From: JBBSQE01 sp038258095
GTDB lineage: Bacteria; Actinomycetota; Thermoleophilia; Solirubrobacterales; 70-9
Assembly: GCA_038258095.1 (NCBI GenBank)
Contig: JBBSQE010000092.1
Location: 1 to 11,703, forward strand
Length of the DNA stretch: 11,703 nucleotides
Direction of reading: 5' to 3'
The translations under genes were made by a program, and so were the position numbers. Numbering within the stretch: the stretch's first letter is position 1; each line of letters opens with the position of its first letter. The notes beneath the pieces were generated by a model, which saw only the letters and a list, made by a program, of their open reading frames with translations, did no database searches and had not been told where the DNA came from. Positions 1-6,488 of this stretch are shown here, one piece after another.

Positions 1-1
1 C

Positions 2-823
2 AAGTCGTTCCGCAATGAGATCACCCCTGGCAACTTCATCTTCCGCACGCGCGAGTTCGAGCAGATGGAGATGGAGTTCTTCGTCCCGCCGGATGACGCC
101 GACGAGTGGTACCGCACCTGGATCGACGAGCGCGACCGCTGGTACAAGGACCTCGGCATCCGGCCGGACTTCCTGCGCATCCGCCCGCACGACGATGACG
201 AGCTGTCCCACTACTCCTCGGGGACCTCGGACGTCGAGTACCTGTTCCCGATCGGCTGGTCCGAGCTCGAGGGGATCGCCAACCGTGGCGACTTCGACCT
301 GACACAGCACGCGAAGTTCTCCGGCGAGAAGCTGGAGTACTTCGACCAGCAGACCAAGGAGAGGTTCGTCCCCCACGTGATCGAGCCGGCCGCCGGCGCC
401 GACCGCGCCACGCTCGCCTTCCTGGTCGACGCCTACGACACCGAGGAGGTCGAGGGCCGCCAGCGCACCGTGCTGCGACTGCACCCGCGCCTCGCGCCGG
501 TGAAGGCGGCGATCCTGCCGCTCGTCTCCAAGGAGGGCATGCCGGAGAAGGCCCGCGAGATCTACGAACAGGTCCGCAAGCGGGTCACGGCGGAGATCGA
601 CGAGGGCGGCTCGATCGGCAAGCGCTACCGCCGCCAGGACGAGATCGGGACGCCGTGGGGCATCACTGTCGACGGCCAGACGATGGAGGACGGAACCGTC
701 ACCCTGCGCGACCGCGACACGCTCGAGCAGACGCGAGTGCCGGCGGAGGGCCTCCCTGCGATGCTCGCCGAGCGGCTCGAGCAACCCTGGACGAGCCCGA
801 AGCTCGGCCCCTCCCCCGCCTGA
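2..823 (+). CDS. glyQS: Glycyl-tRNA synthetase, dimeric class II type (5' truncated by window edge)
   Basis: Charges tRNA-Gly with glycine in the cytoplasm. The open frame enters at base 2 without a start codon, so only the C-terminal 273 residues are present; the usual length of about 460 means roughly 190 are missing. The first visible residues carry class II motif 2 (FRNEITPGNFIFRTREFEQ), followed by MEMEFF, a hallmark of this enzyme. Next comes the glycine-site block WSELEGIANRGDFDLTQH at about residues 86-103, then a motif 3-like stretch (VIEPAAGADRATLAFLVDAY) near residue 125. The C-terminal anticodon-binding domain runs from about residue 155, including GKRYRRQDEIGTPWGITVD. This is the single-chain alpha2 form, not the alpha2beta2 form. 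The acyl-CoA ligase starts 48 nt after the stop; a shared transcript is possible but no functional link is expected. Confidence 0.97.
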   Translation, partial: KSFRNEITPGNFIFRTREFEQMEMEFFVPPDDADEWYRTWIDERDRWYKDLGIRPDFLRIRPHDDDELSHYSSGTSDVEYLFPIGWSELEGIANRGDFDLTQHAKFSGEKLEYFDQQTKERFVPHVIEPAAGADRATLAFLVDAYDTEEVEGRQRTVLRLHPRLAPVKAAILPLVSKEGMPEKAREIYEQVRKRVTAEIDEGGSIGKRYRRQDEIGTPWGITVDGQTMEDGTVTLRDRDTLEQTRVPAEGLPAMLAERLEQPWTSPKLGPSPA

Positions 824-834
824 ATACACTCACC

Positions 835-874
835 TCCGGAGGAGTTGAACCGTCGTCCGGAGGAGCCGAGCTTG
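835..874 (+). promoter_or_regulatory. Duplicated Shine-Dalgarno/TTG region that decides the ligase start
   Basis: The 10-mer TCCGGAGGAG occurs twice, at 835-844 and 856-865, and each copy is followed by TTGAA. The two TTG codons, at 845 and 872, are in the same frame nine codons apart. The upstream SD (GGAGGAG, 838-844) touches its TTG with no spacer, which is unfavourable. The downstream SD (GGAGGAG, 859-865) has a 6-nt spacer to TTG 872, which is close to ideal. The upstream copy also forms a perfect 10-bp palindrome, CCTCCGGAGG (834-843). I therefore place the start at 872. Confidence 0.7.
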
Positions 875-2368
875 AATCTCGCCAGCATCGCCACCGAGTC
901 AGCCGAGCGCAGCCCCGATGCTGTGGCGATCCGGCTGAAGGATCGGGATCTGACCTATGCCGAGCTCGACGATCGCAGCGCCCGCGTCGCCGCGCTGCTG
1001 AAACAGAAGGGCCTCGAGGTCGGTGACCGCGTCGGGATCATGCTCCCGAACGTTCCCGAGTTCCCGATGGCCTACTTCGGGGTGCTGCGCGCCGGAGGTG
1101 TCGTCGTCCCGATGAACGTCCTGTTGAAGAAGCGCGAGGTCGCCTTCTACCTCGAGGATCCGGGAGCGAAGATCCTCTTCGCGTGGCACGGCTTCGCCGA
1201 CGACGCGAGGGCCGGCGCGGAGACCGCGGGCGCCCAGTACATCGAGGTCGAACCGGACTCATTCGAGGCGATGCTCGACGACATCGAGCCCGAGACCGAC
1301 GTCGCCGACCGTGACGACTCCGACACCGCGGTGATCCTCTACACCTCCGGCACTACCGGCAAGCCGAAGGGCGCGGAGCTGAGCCACCTGAACCTCGACC
1401 GCAACTGCGAGATCTGCGCGGACGGCACCGTCGAGGTCACAGAGGGCGACACGGTCCTCGGCGCCCTCCCCCTCTTTCACTCCTTCGGCCAGACCGTCAG
1501 CATGAACGCCTCGATCCGCAACGGCGCGACGCTGACGATGCTCCCCCGCTTCGATCCCACCGAGGCCCTGCAGACGATGCAGGACGAGAAGGTCACGCAC
1601 TTCCAGGGTGTCCCCACGATGTACGGCGCGCTGCTGAACCACCCGGACCGCGGCGAGTTCGACACCTCCTCTCTGCGCAGCTGCATGTCCGGCGGCTCGG
1701 CGATGCCGGTTGAGGTCATGCGCAACTTCGAGGAGGCCTTCGACTGCATGATCCTCGAGGGCTACGGCCTGTCGGAGACCTCGCCCGTCGCCTCGGTCAA
1801 CCATCCCGACATGGAGCGCAAGCCCGGCTCGATAGGCACACCGCTCGAGGGTGTCGAGATGAAGATCGTCGACGAGGACGACAACGACGTGGACCAGGGC
1901 GAGGTCGGCGAGATCGTCATCCGCGGCCACAACATCATGAAGGGCTACTGGGAGCGGGACGACGCGACCGAGGAAGCCATGAAGGGCGGCTGGTTTCACT
2001 CGGGGGACATGGGGCGGATGGACGAGGACGGCTACTTCTTCATCGTCGATCGCAAGAAGGACCTGATCATCCGTGGCGGCTACAACGTCTACCCACGGGA
2101 GGTCGAGGAGGTCCTCTACGAGCATCCGAAGATCCAGGACGCGGCCGTGGTCGGGGTGCCACACGACGACCTGGGCGAGGAGATCGGCGCCGCAGTGGTC
2201 GTAAAGCCGGACTCAGAGCTCGAGGCCGATGAGGTCTCCGCCTACGTCAAGGACGCCATCGCCGCCTACAAGTACCCGCGCGTCGTCTGGTTCGTCGACG
2301 AGCTGCCGAAGGGGCCGACCGGAAAGGTCCTGAAGCGCGAGATCAAGGCGCCCGGGAGCGATTCTTGA
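872..2368 (+). CDS. AMP-forming acyl-CoA ligase (fatty-acid/long-chain type)
   Basis: Activates a carboxylic acid through an acyl-adenylate to an acyl-CoA thioester. The protein has 498 residues from TTG 872, a normal length for the ANL superfamily. Visible motifs are the phosphate-binding loop ILYTSGTTGKPKG (about 155-167), the adenine-site YGLSET (298-303), HSGD with the ribose-binding Asp at about 379, the hinge region VDRKKDLIIRGGYNVYPRE (about 392-410), and the C-terminal catalytic Lys in PKGPTGK (about 485). The N-terminus, LNLASIATESAERSPDAVAI, reads like the usual family start. A start at TTG 845 would add nine residues and is less likely. The stop overlaps the next gene by 4 nt, so translation is probably coupled to the HMG-CoA reductase. 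The substrate cannot be read from sequence; a medium- or long-chain fatty acid is the default guess. Confidence 0.93.
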   Translation: MNLASIATESAERSPDAVAIRLKDRDLTYAELDDRSARVAALLKQKGLEVGDRVGIMLPNVPEFPMAYFGVLRAGGVVVPMNVLLKKREVAFYLEDPGAKILFAWHGFADDARAGAETAGAQYIEVEPDSFEAMLDDIEPETDVADRDDSDTAVILYTSGTTGKPKGAELSHLNLDRNCEICADGTVEVTEGDTVLGALPLFHSFGQTVSMNASIRNGATLTMLPRFDPTEALQTMQDEKVTHFQGVPTMYGALLNHPDRGEFDTSSLRSCMSGGSAMPVEVMRNFEEAFDCMILEGYGLSETSPVASVNHPDMERKPGSIGTPLEGVEMKIVDEDDNDVDQGEVGEIVIRGHNIMKGYWERDDATEEAMKGGWFHSGDMGRMDEDGYFFIVDRKKDLIIRGGYNVYPREVEEVLYEHPKIQDAAVVGVPHDDLGEEIGAAVVVKPDSELEADEVSAYVKDAIAAYKYPRVVWFVDELPKGPTGKVLKREIKAPGSDS

Positions 2369-3549
2369 GCGAGCGGGTCCGGGTCCCTCGCGATCGCGAG
2401 GACGACTACACGCGAGAGGCAGCTTCGAAGCGAGTCGAGTTCGCGAAAGAGCAGACCGGGGCCGAGCTCGAGCACGTCTCGAGCTACTCGTTCGACCCGG
2501 CGATCCTTAGCGGGAACGTCGAGCACTTCGTCGGCGTCGCCCAGGTTCCAATCGGCCTGGCAGGGCCGCTCCTCGTGAACGGCGAGCACGCCGAGGGCGG
2601 GTTCTACGTTCCGCTTGCGACCGCCGAGGGCACCCTCGTCGCGAGCTACAACCGGGGCATGCGCCTACTCCACGAGGCCGGTGGCGTCACCACGACGATC
2701 ATGACCGACCACATGCAGCGGGCACCGGCGTTCATCTTTGAGTCGGCCCGAGGCTCACGTGACTTCTCGGAGTGGATCGATGAGAACTTCGACGCAATCA
2801 AGGCCGCCGCAGAGGAGACGACGAGTACCGGCAAGCTGCTCGAAATCGACCGCTACACGGCCGGGCGCATGCTCTACACGCGCTTCAATTACTCGACCGG
2901 CGACGCCGCCGGCCAGAACCTCACCGGCAAGGCCACACAGGCGGCGTGCAACTGGATCCGCGCCAACCACGAGGGCACCATCCCGATCGAGCACCACTTC
3001 CTGGAGGCCAACTTCGCAACCGACAAGAAGAGCTCGAACATCAACATGCTCCGGACCCGCGGCAAGCGGGTGATCGCCGAGGCCACAATCCCGAACGAGC
3101 TCTTCCACAGCGTCATGAACTCAGACAGCCGGCTGATGTACCGGGCCCGGCAGGTCTCGAACCTCGGCGGGTTCATGTCCGGCACGAACAACAACGGCGC
3201 TCACTCGGCCAACGGGATCACAGCGATGTTCATCGCAACGGGCCAGGACGCGGCGAACGTCGCCGAGTCCTCGGCCGCCCTCGTCTACGCAGAGCTGCGC
3301 GACAACGACGATTACTACTTCTCGATAACGATCCCGTCGCTGATCGTCGCCACCTACGGCGGCGGCACCGGGCTCGCCACCCAGCGGGAATGCCTCGAGA
3401 TGCTCGACTGCTACGGCTCCGGCAAGGTCGAGAAGTTCACCGAGATCGTCGCCGCGACGGTCCTCTGCGGAGAGCTCTCCCTCGGCTCCGCGATCGTCGC
3501 CGAGGAATGGGTCGATGCCCACGACCTGCTTGGGCGCAACCGGCCCTAA
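2365..3549 (+). CDS. Hydroxymethylglutaryl-CoA reductase, divergent bacterial subgroup
   Basis: The family reduces HMG-CoA to mevalonate with two NAD(P)H, a four-electron thioester-to-alcohol reduction, or runs in reverse. The protein has 394 residues and no membrane anchor. It starts at TTG 2365 inside the ligase stop, with GGAG at 2354-2357 as SD. The catalytic set is present: E89 (ATAEGTLVAS), K221 (TDKKSSNIN), D295 (IATGQDAAN) and H386 (VDAHDLLGRNRP). The E89-K221 spacing of 132 equals that recalled for human E559-K691. The substrate loop reads GVAQVPIGLAGPL. Several class I signatures differ: canonical ENVIG is GNVEHFVG here, DAMGMN is DAAGQN (180-185), and the region before D295 reads GTNNNGAHSANGITA. 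No other mevalonate-pathway gene is in the window, so the substrate could be HMG-CoA or another acyl-CoA made by the ligase partner. Confidence 0.93.
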   Translation: MSERVRVPRDREDDYTREAASKRVEFAKEQTGAELEHVSSYSFDPAILSGNVEHFVGVAQVPIGLAGPLLVNGEHAEGGFYVPLATAEGTLVASYNRGMRLLHEAGGVTTTIMTDHMQRAPAFIFESARGSRDFSEWIDENFDAIKAAAEETTSTGKLLEIDRYTAGRMLYTRFNYSTGDAAGQNLTGKATQAACNWIRANHEGTIPIEHHFLEANFATDKKSSNINMLRTRGKRVIAEATIPNELFHSVMNSDSRLMYRARQVSNLGGFMSGTNNNGAHSANGITAMFIATGQDAANVAESSAALVYAELRDNDDYYFSITIPSLIVATYGGGTGLATQRECLEMLDCYGSGKVEKFTEIVAATVLCGELSLGSAIVAEEWVDAHDLLGRNRP

Positions 3550-3626
3550 GGTCGCGGGCTGCGGGCAATGGCCCGAACAGCCGCACGCAGGGGGCGAAGC
3601 CCACCGACTGGGGACTCAGAGCCCCT

Positions 3627-4499
3627 GTGGGGGCGGCAACTTCCCAACCAACTCGGCGAGCGGTCTGGAACATCGCGGCTCGGCAGCACGACAGGGTCAC
3701 GCACGCACAACTCCGCGCCCTCGGCCTCGGCGACAAGGCCATCCGGCACCGGGTCAAGCGCGGGAGCCTGATCCCGGTCGCTCGTGAGATCTACGCGATC
3801 TCCCGTCCCCGTGGGACTCCGGAGGAGCGATGGATGGAGGACGCGCTCCGGTGCGGAGACCAGGCCGCCGTCGGTGACGTGAGCGCTGCGGTCTTTGGGG
3901 CCGACCCCGCGAGGCTCGGCGCCACAAGCTGATTCCGGTCACCTCACCCGCCCTCACCTTGATCGACAACGCGAACCGGTGGGGGGAGATCGAGCTGGCA
4001 GGCGCTCTCAACCGTGCCGACTCCCTGGGGATCGCCAAGCCGGACCTGGTCCGGGCGGCTGCGGAGCGCTACTCGCGCATCCCCGGTGCCTCGTTGGTCC
4101 GCTCGGTGCTAGACCGTCTCACGTTCGAGCTGACGGACTCAGAGCTGGAGCGCATGTTCCGTCGTCTCCTTCGCGAGGCCTCGCTCCCGCAGCCCCTGAC
4201 CCAGCAATGGCTGAATGGCTACCGGGTCGACTTCTACTGGCCGGACCTCGGGCTCGTGGTCGAGGCCGACAGCCTCCGGTAATCACCGAACGCCAAGCCA
4301 GCAGGCGACGGACCGGCGCCGCGATCAGGTCCACAAGACCAAGAGCCTCGAGACACTCCGGTTCACGCACTGGGAAGTTGCGCATGAACCCGAGCACGTG
4401 AAGCGCACGCTCGCCGCGGTGATCGCGGTCCGCCGTGAGCTGGAAGGCCTCAGGTCCAGCGCTCGCCGCGCCCCAGCCGGTCCAGCCCGACCCAGATGA
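3627..4499 (+). pseudogene. Decayed AbiEi-antitoxin-like / DUF559 endonuclease-fold protein
   Basis: Three collinear pieces of one protein lie in shifting frames. Piece 1 ends at 3932 and holds an N-terminal winged-helix-like domain (DRVTHAQLRALGLGDKAI, then EIYAISRPRGTPEERW and DALRCGDQAAV). Piece 2, in the next frame from about 3902 to 4282, reads IPVTSPALTLIDNANRWGEI, then the DUF559 nuclease-like core GYRVDFYWPDLGLVVEADSL and a TAA stop. Piece 3, from about 4275 to 4499, continues HRTPSQQATDRRRDQVHK and LETLRFTHWEV. Compared with remembered family members, some 40-50 residues are missing between pieces 1 and 2. At 4278-4286 a single extra base (TAAT where TAT-CAC for Tyr-His is expected) causes the second break. 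The only in-frame start candidate is GTG 3627, which has no SD, so the true start is uncertain. The last 50 bases overlap the convergent tetR 3' end. Confidence 0.75.
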
Positions 4500-5115
4500 A
4501 GTCCATCGCCGTGGCGAGGATCTGCTCGCGGGGGATCTCGCGGTGGTCGCTCCACCAGTTGGCGAGGAACTGGACGGAGCCGAGGAGCTGCTGGGCGAGC
4601 ATGGGGACGACCAGGTCCGCTTCCGCGGAATCAAGACGCGCCTCCGGTGGGCGTTCGGCGTCCATGCGTGCCGTGATGGTCACCGCGGCCTCGCCCTGGA
4701 GGCGCTCCTGCCAGCGGGCGATCTCCGGGTCGCCGGAGTTGCGGAAGAGCATCTGCCACGCCTCGCGACGCTCCTCGACGAACGCGAAGAACGCTTCGAG
4801 GCCGGCGCGAAGGCGTTCCTCTCCGGGCTCCTCCGCCGCGACCGCGAGCAATACCTTCTCCAGCAGCTCGGAGACGTAGGACTCGAGAAGGGCGCCGTGG
4901 AGCTCCTGTTTGGAGCCGAAGTGCTCGTAGATCAGCGTCTTCGAGACCCCGGCTCGCGCGGCGACGTCTTCCAGAGAGGTGTCGTGGTAGCCGTTCGGCG
5001 CGAAGGCATCGAGGGCCGCGGCGAGAATGAGTTCTCTGCGGTCAGCCGCTGGGAGGCGGCGCTTTCGGGGGGCGGTGGTGTCCTCTGTGATGGGTGTCAC
5101 GGAATCGTGTCGCAT
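4450..5115 (-). CDS. TetR-family transcriptional regulator, divergent from the oxidase gene
   Basis: A dimeric DNA-binding repressor expected to respond to a small ligand. The protein has 221 residues. The N-terminal TetR_N domain spans about 26-75, with the helix-turn-helix at about 48-68 (LEDVAARAGVSKTLIYEHFG), closely matching the family consensus. The remaining 145 residues are the helical ligand-binding domain, with a Trp/Phe-rich stretch (QFLANWWSDH). The ATG at 5115-5113 is immediately preceded by the 22-bp palindrome at 5115-5136, leaving no room for an SD. A leaderless or very short-leader mRNA is therefore likely, and binding would block its own transcription. It is divergent from the R2lox-SCP2 gene, the obvious second target. 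The ligand is unknown; a lipid or acyl-CoA is plausible given the neighbour. Confidence 0.93.
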   Translation of the reverse strand: MRHDSVTPITEDTTAPRKRRLPAADRRELILAAALDAFAPNGYHDTSLEDVAARAGVSKTLIYEHFGSKQELHGALLESYVSELLEKVLLAVAAEEPGEERLRAGLEAFFAFVEERREAWQMLFRNSGDPEIARWQERLQGEAAVTITARMDAERPPEARLDSAEADLVVPMLAQQLLGSVQFLANWWSDHREIPREQILATAMDFIWVGLDRLGRGERWT

Positions 5116-5136
5116 AACTGACTGGTCGGTCAGTTA
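5115..5136. promoter_or_regulatory. Palindromic TetR operator between divergent genes
   Basis: Perfect 8-bp inverted arms, TAACTGAC (5115-5122) and GTCAGTTA (5129-5136), flank the 6-nt centre TGGTCG. Size, AT-ended arms and the TGAC...GTCA core fit a TetR-family operator. It overlaps the first base pair of the tetR start codon and lies 56 nt upstream of the oxidase start. TANNNT-like hexamers overlap its right edge on both strands (TAGTCT on +, 5135-5140; TAGACT on -, 5141-5136), so one bound dimer could occlude both promoters. The promoter assignment is tentative because no good -35 boxes are visible. Confidence 0.8.
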
Positions 5137-5191
5137 GTCTACGGGACGAGCATGAGCCCGTGAACGACGATCAGCGCAGGAGGTCCATCGC

Positions 5192-6475
5192 ATGTCAGTA
5201 GCCCAGCATTCAGCAACCGAGGACATCACCTACGAGGATCTCTATCGCCGCTGGGAGGAGGGCAACTGGCAGGCGACGGCACTCGACTTCTCCGAGGACA
5301 AGGAGGGGTGGGACTCGCTGTCAGACATCCAGAAGCGCTCAGGTCTCTGGATCTACTCGATGTTCTTCTACGGCGAGGACTCGGTCACCGACAACCTCTC
5401 CCCCTACATCGACGCTGCCCCTCGTGAGGACATGAAGTACTTCCTCGCGACGCAGCAGGTCGACGAGGCCCGCCACGCCGTCTTCTTTCATCGTTTCTTC
5501 AAGGAGGTGATCGGCACCGGAGACTCGATTTCCTCGACCCTCGCCTCCACCGAGCCGCAGCTGAACTGGGGCTATCGCGGGGTCTTCGACCGGCTCGACA
5601 GGATGGCCGAGGAGCTCCGCCGCGACCGCTCCCTACCGAAGTTCGCCCAGGCCATCGCGCTCTACCACATGGTCGTCGAGGCGACGCTCGCCCAGCCGGG
5701 CCAGCACTTCATCGAGGACTTCTTCGCAAAGGCCGGCTCGATGCCCGGCTTCACCGCGGGAATGGAGAAGGTCTCACGCGACGAGCAGCGGCACATCGGC
5801 TTCGGCGTCAAGGCACTCTCGGAGATGTTCGCCGAGACGGACGAGTGCAAGCAGGCCGTCGTCGAGCTCCTCCGCGAGGTTCTCCCCTACTCCCTCGCTG
5901 TCTTCACGCCCCCCAACTGGGACGAGACCTACGTCACCTCCTACGGCTTCACGCTCGAGGACATCTTCACCTTCGGCACTCGCTCGATCGAGGCGAAGTG
6001 GCGCGCGACGGGCTTCCCGCTGGAGGACATGCCGCCGGACATCTACCCGGTTGACCGCTCCCTCCCCCACCGCGAGCGAGCCGAGCTGCAGATCAAGCTG
6101 CTCAAGGCCGGCGTGATCGGCGATCCAGCCGTGAAGGTCCGGTCCGACCGCGAGATCCAGCAGATCTACTTCGACACGATGAGCCGCTCCGCCGGGCGCT
6201 CGGCGACCTCGGGACCCCCGCTGAGCGTCCAGTGGCGCTTCTCGGACGCCGAGCCCTGGAACCTGGTCGTCGACAATGGCTCGACCCGGGTCGAGCCGGG
6301 GACGCTCGAGTCAGCCGACGTGACCTTCGACACTTCCTGGGAGGAGTGGATCGAGATATCGATGCGGGGCAAGAACCCGATCCGGTCGATCCTCGGACGG
6401 CGCCTTCGCCCCCGTGGGTCGCCCGGAGATCTGCGGCGCTTCGGTCGGGTCTTCCACCCGCGTTCGGTGACCTGA
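5192..6475 (+). CDS. R2-like ligand-binding oxidase (R2lox-type) fused to a C-terminal SCP2 lipid-binding domain
   Basis: The protein has 427 residues; stand-alone R2lox proteins have about 300. The N-terminal ferritin-like domain carries all six expected metal ligands: E62 (YGEDSV), E92 and H95 (DEARH), E163 (VVEAT), E198 and H201 (DEQRH). Their spacing is close to that of Mycobacterium tuberculosis R2lox (E68, E101, H104, E167, E202, H205). V65 and Y158 lie at the same offsets from E62 and E163 as the Val-Tyr pair that forms the ether crosslink in R2lox. Known R2lox proteins assemble an Mn/Fe cofactor and bind a long-chain fatty acid. Residues about 343-422 look like an SCP2 sterol/lipid-carrier domain (VQWRFSDAEPWNLVVDN, MRGKNPI, then GRRLRPRGSPGDLRRFGRVF). 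AGGAGG at 5178-5183 sits 8 nt before the ATG. The likely role is oxidation of a lipid held or delivered by the SCP2 domain; the reaction is unknown. Confidence 0.88.
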   Translation: MSVAQHSATEDITYEDLYRRWEEGNWQATALDFSEDKEGWDSLSDIQKRSGLWIYSMFFYGEDSVTDNLSPYIDAAPREDMKYFLATQQVDEARHAVFFHRFFKEVIGTGDSISSTLASTEPQLNWGYRGVFDRLDRMAEELRRDRSLPKFAQAIALYHMVVEATLAQPGQHFIEDFFAKAGSMPGFTAGMEKVSRDEQRHIGFGVKALSEMFAETDECKQAVVELLREVLPYSLAVFTPPNWDETYVTSYGFTLEDIFTFGTRSIEAKWRATGFPLEDMPPDIYPVDRSLPHRERAELQIKLLKAGVIGDPAVKVRSDREIQQIYFDTMSRSAGRSATSGPPLSVQWRFSDAEPWNLVVDNGSTRVEPGTLESADVTFDTSWEEWIEISMRGKNPIRSILGRRLRPRGSPGDLRRFGRVFHPRSVT

Positions 6476-6488
6476 GCGGGGTCCGGCC

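Noticed and set aside
1259..2164. Long minus-strand open frame (301 codons) opposite the acyl-CoA ligase
   Set aside because: It is an antisense shadow of a strongly supported ligase gene. The translation is rich in Val, His, Asp and Leu runs, shows no domain, and GC-rich codon bias routinely opens this frame.
3562..3634. Two small GC stems after the HMG-CoA reductase stop (CGGGC-AATG-GCCCG at 3562-3575; GCCCC-TGTG-GGGGC at 3621-3634)
   Set aside because: They are only 5 bp each with no following T run, and such stems are expected by chance in DNA this GC-rich. A terminator role is possible but unsupported.
3568..3771. ATG-started plus-strand frame (67 codons) after the HMG-CoA reductase gene
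   Set aside because: There is no SD, it is Arg/Gly-rich, and it overlaps the better-supported frame of the decayed DUF559 gene; nothing in it resembles a protein.
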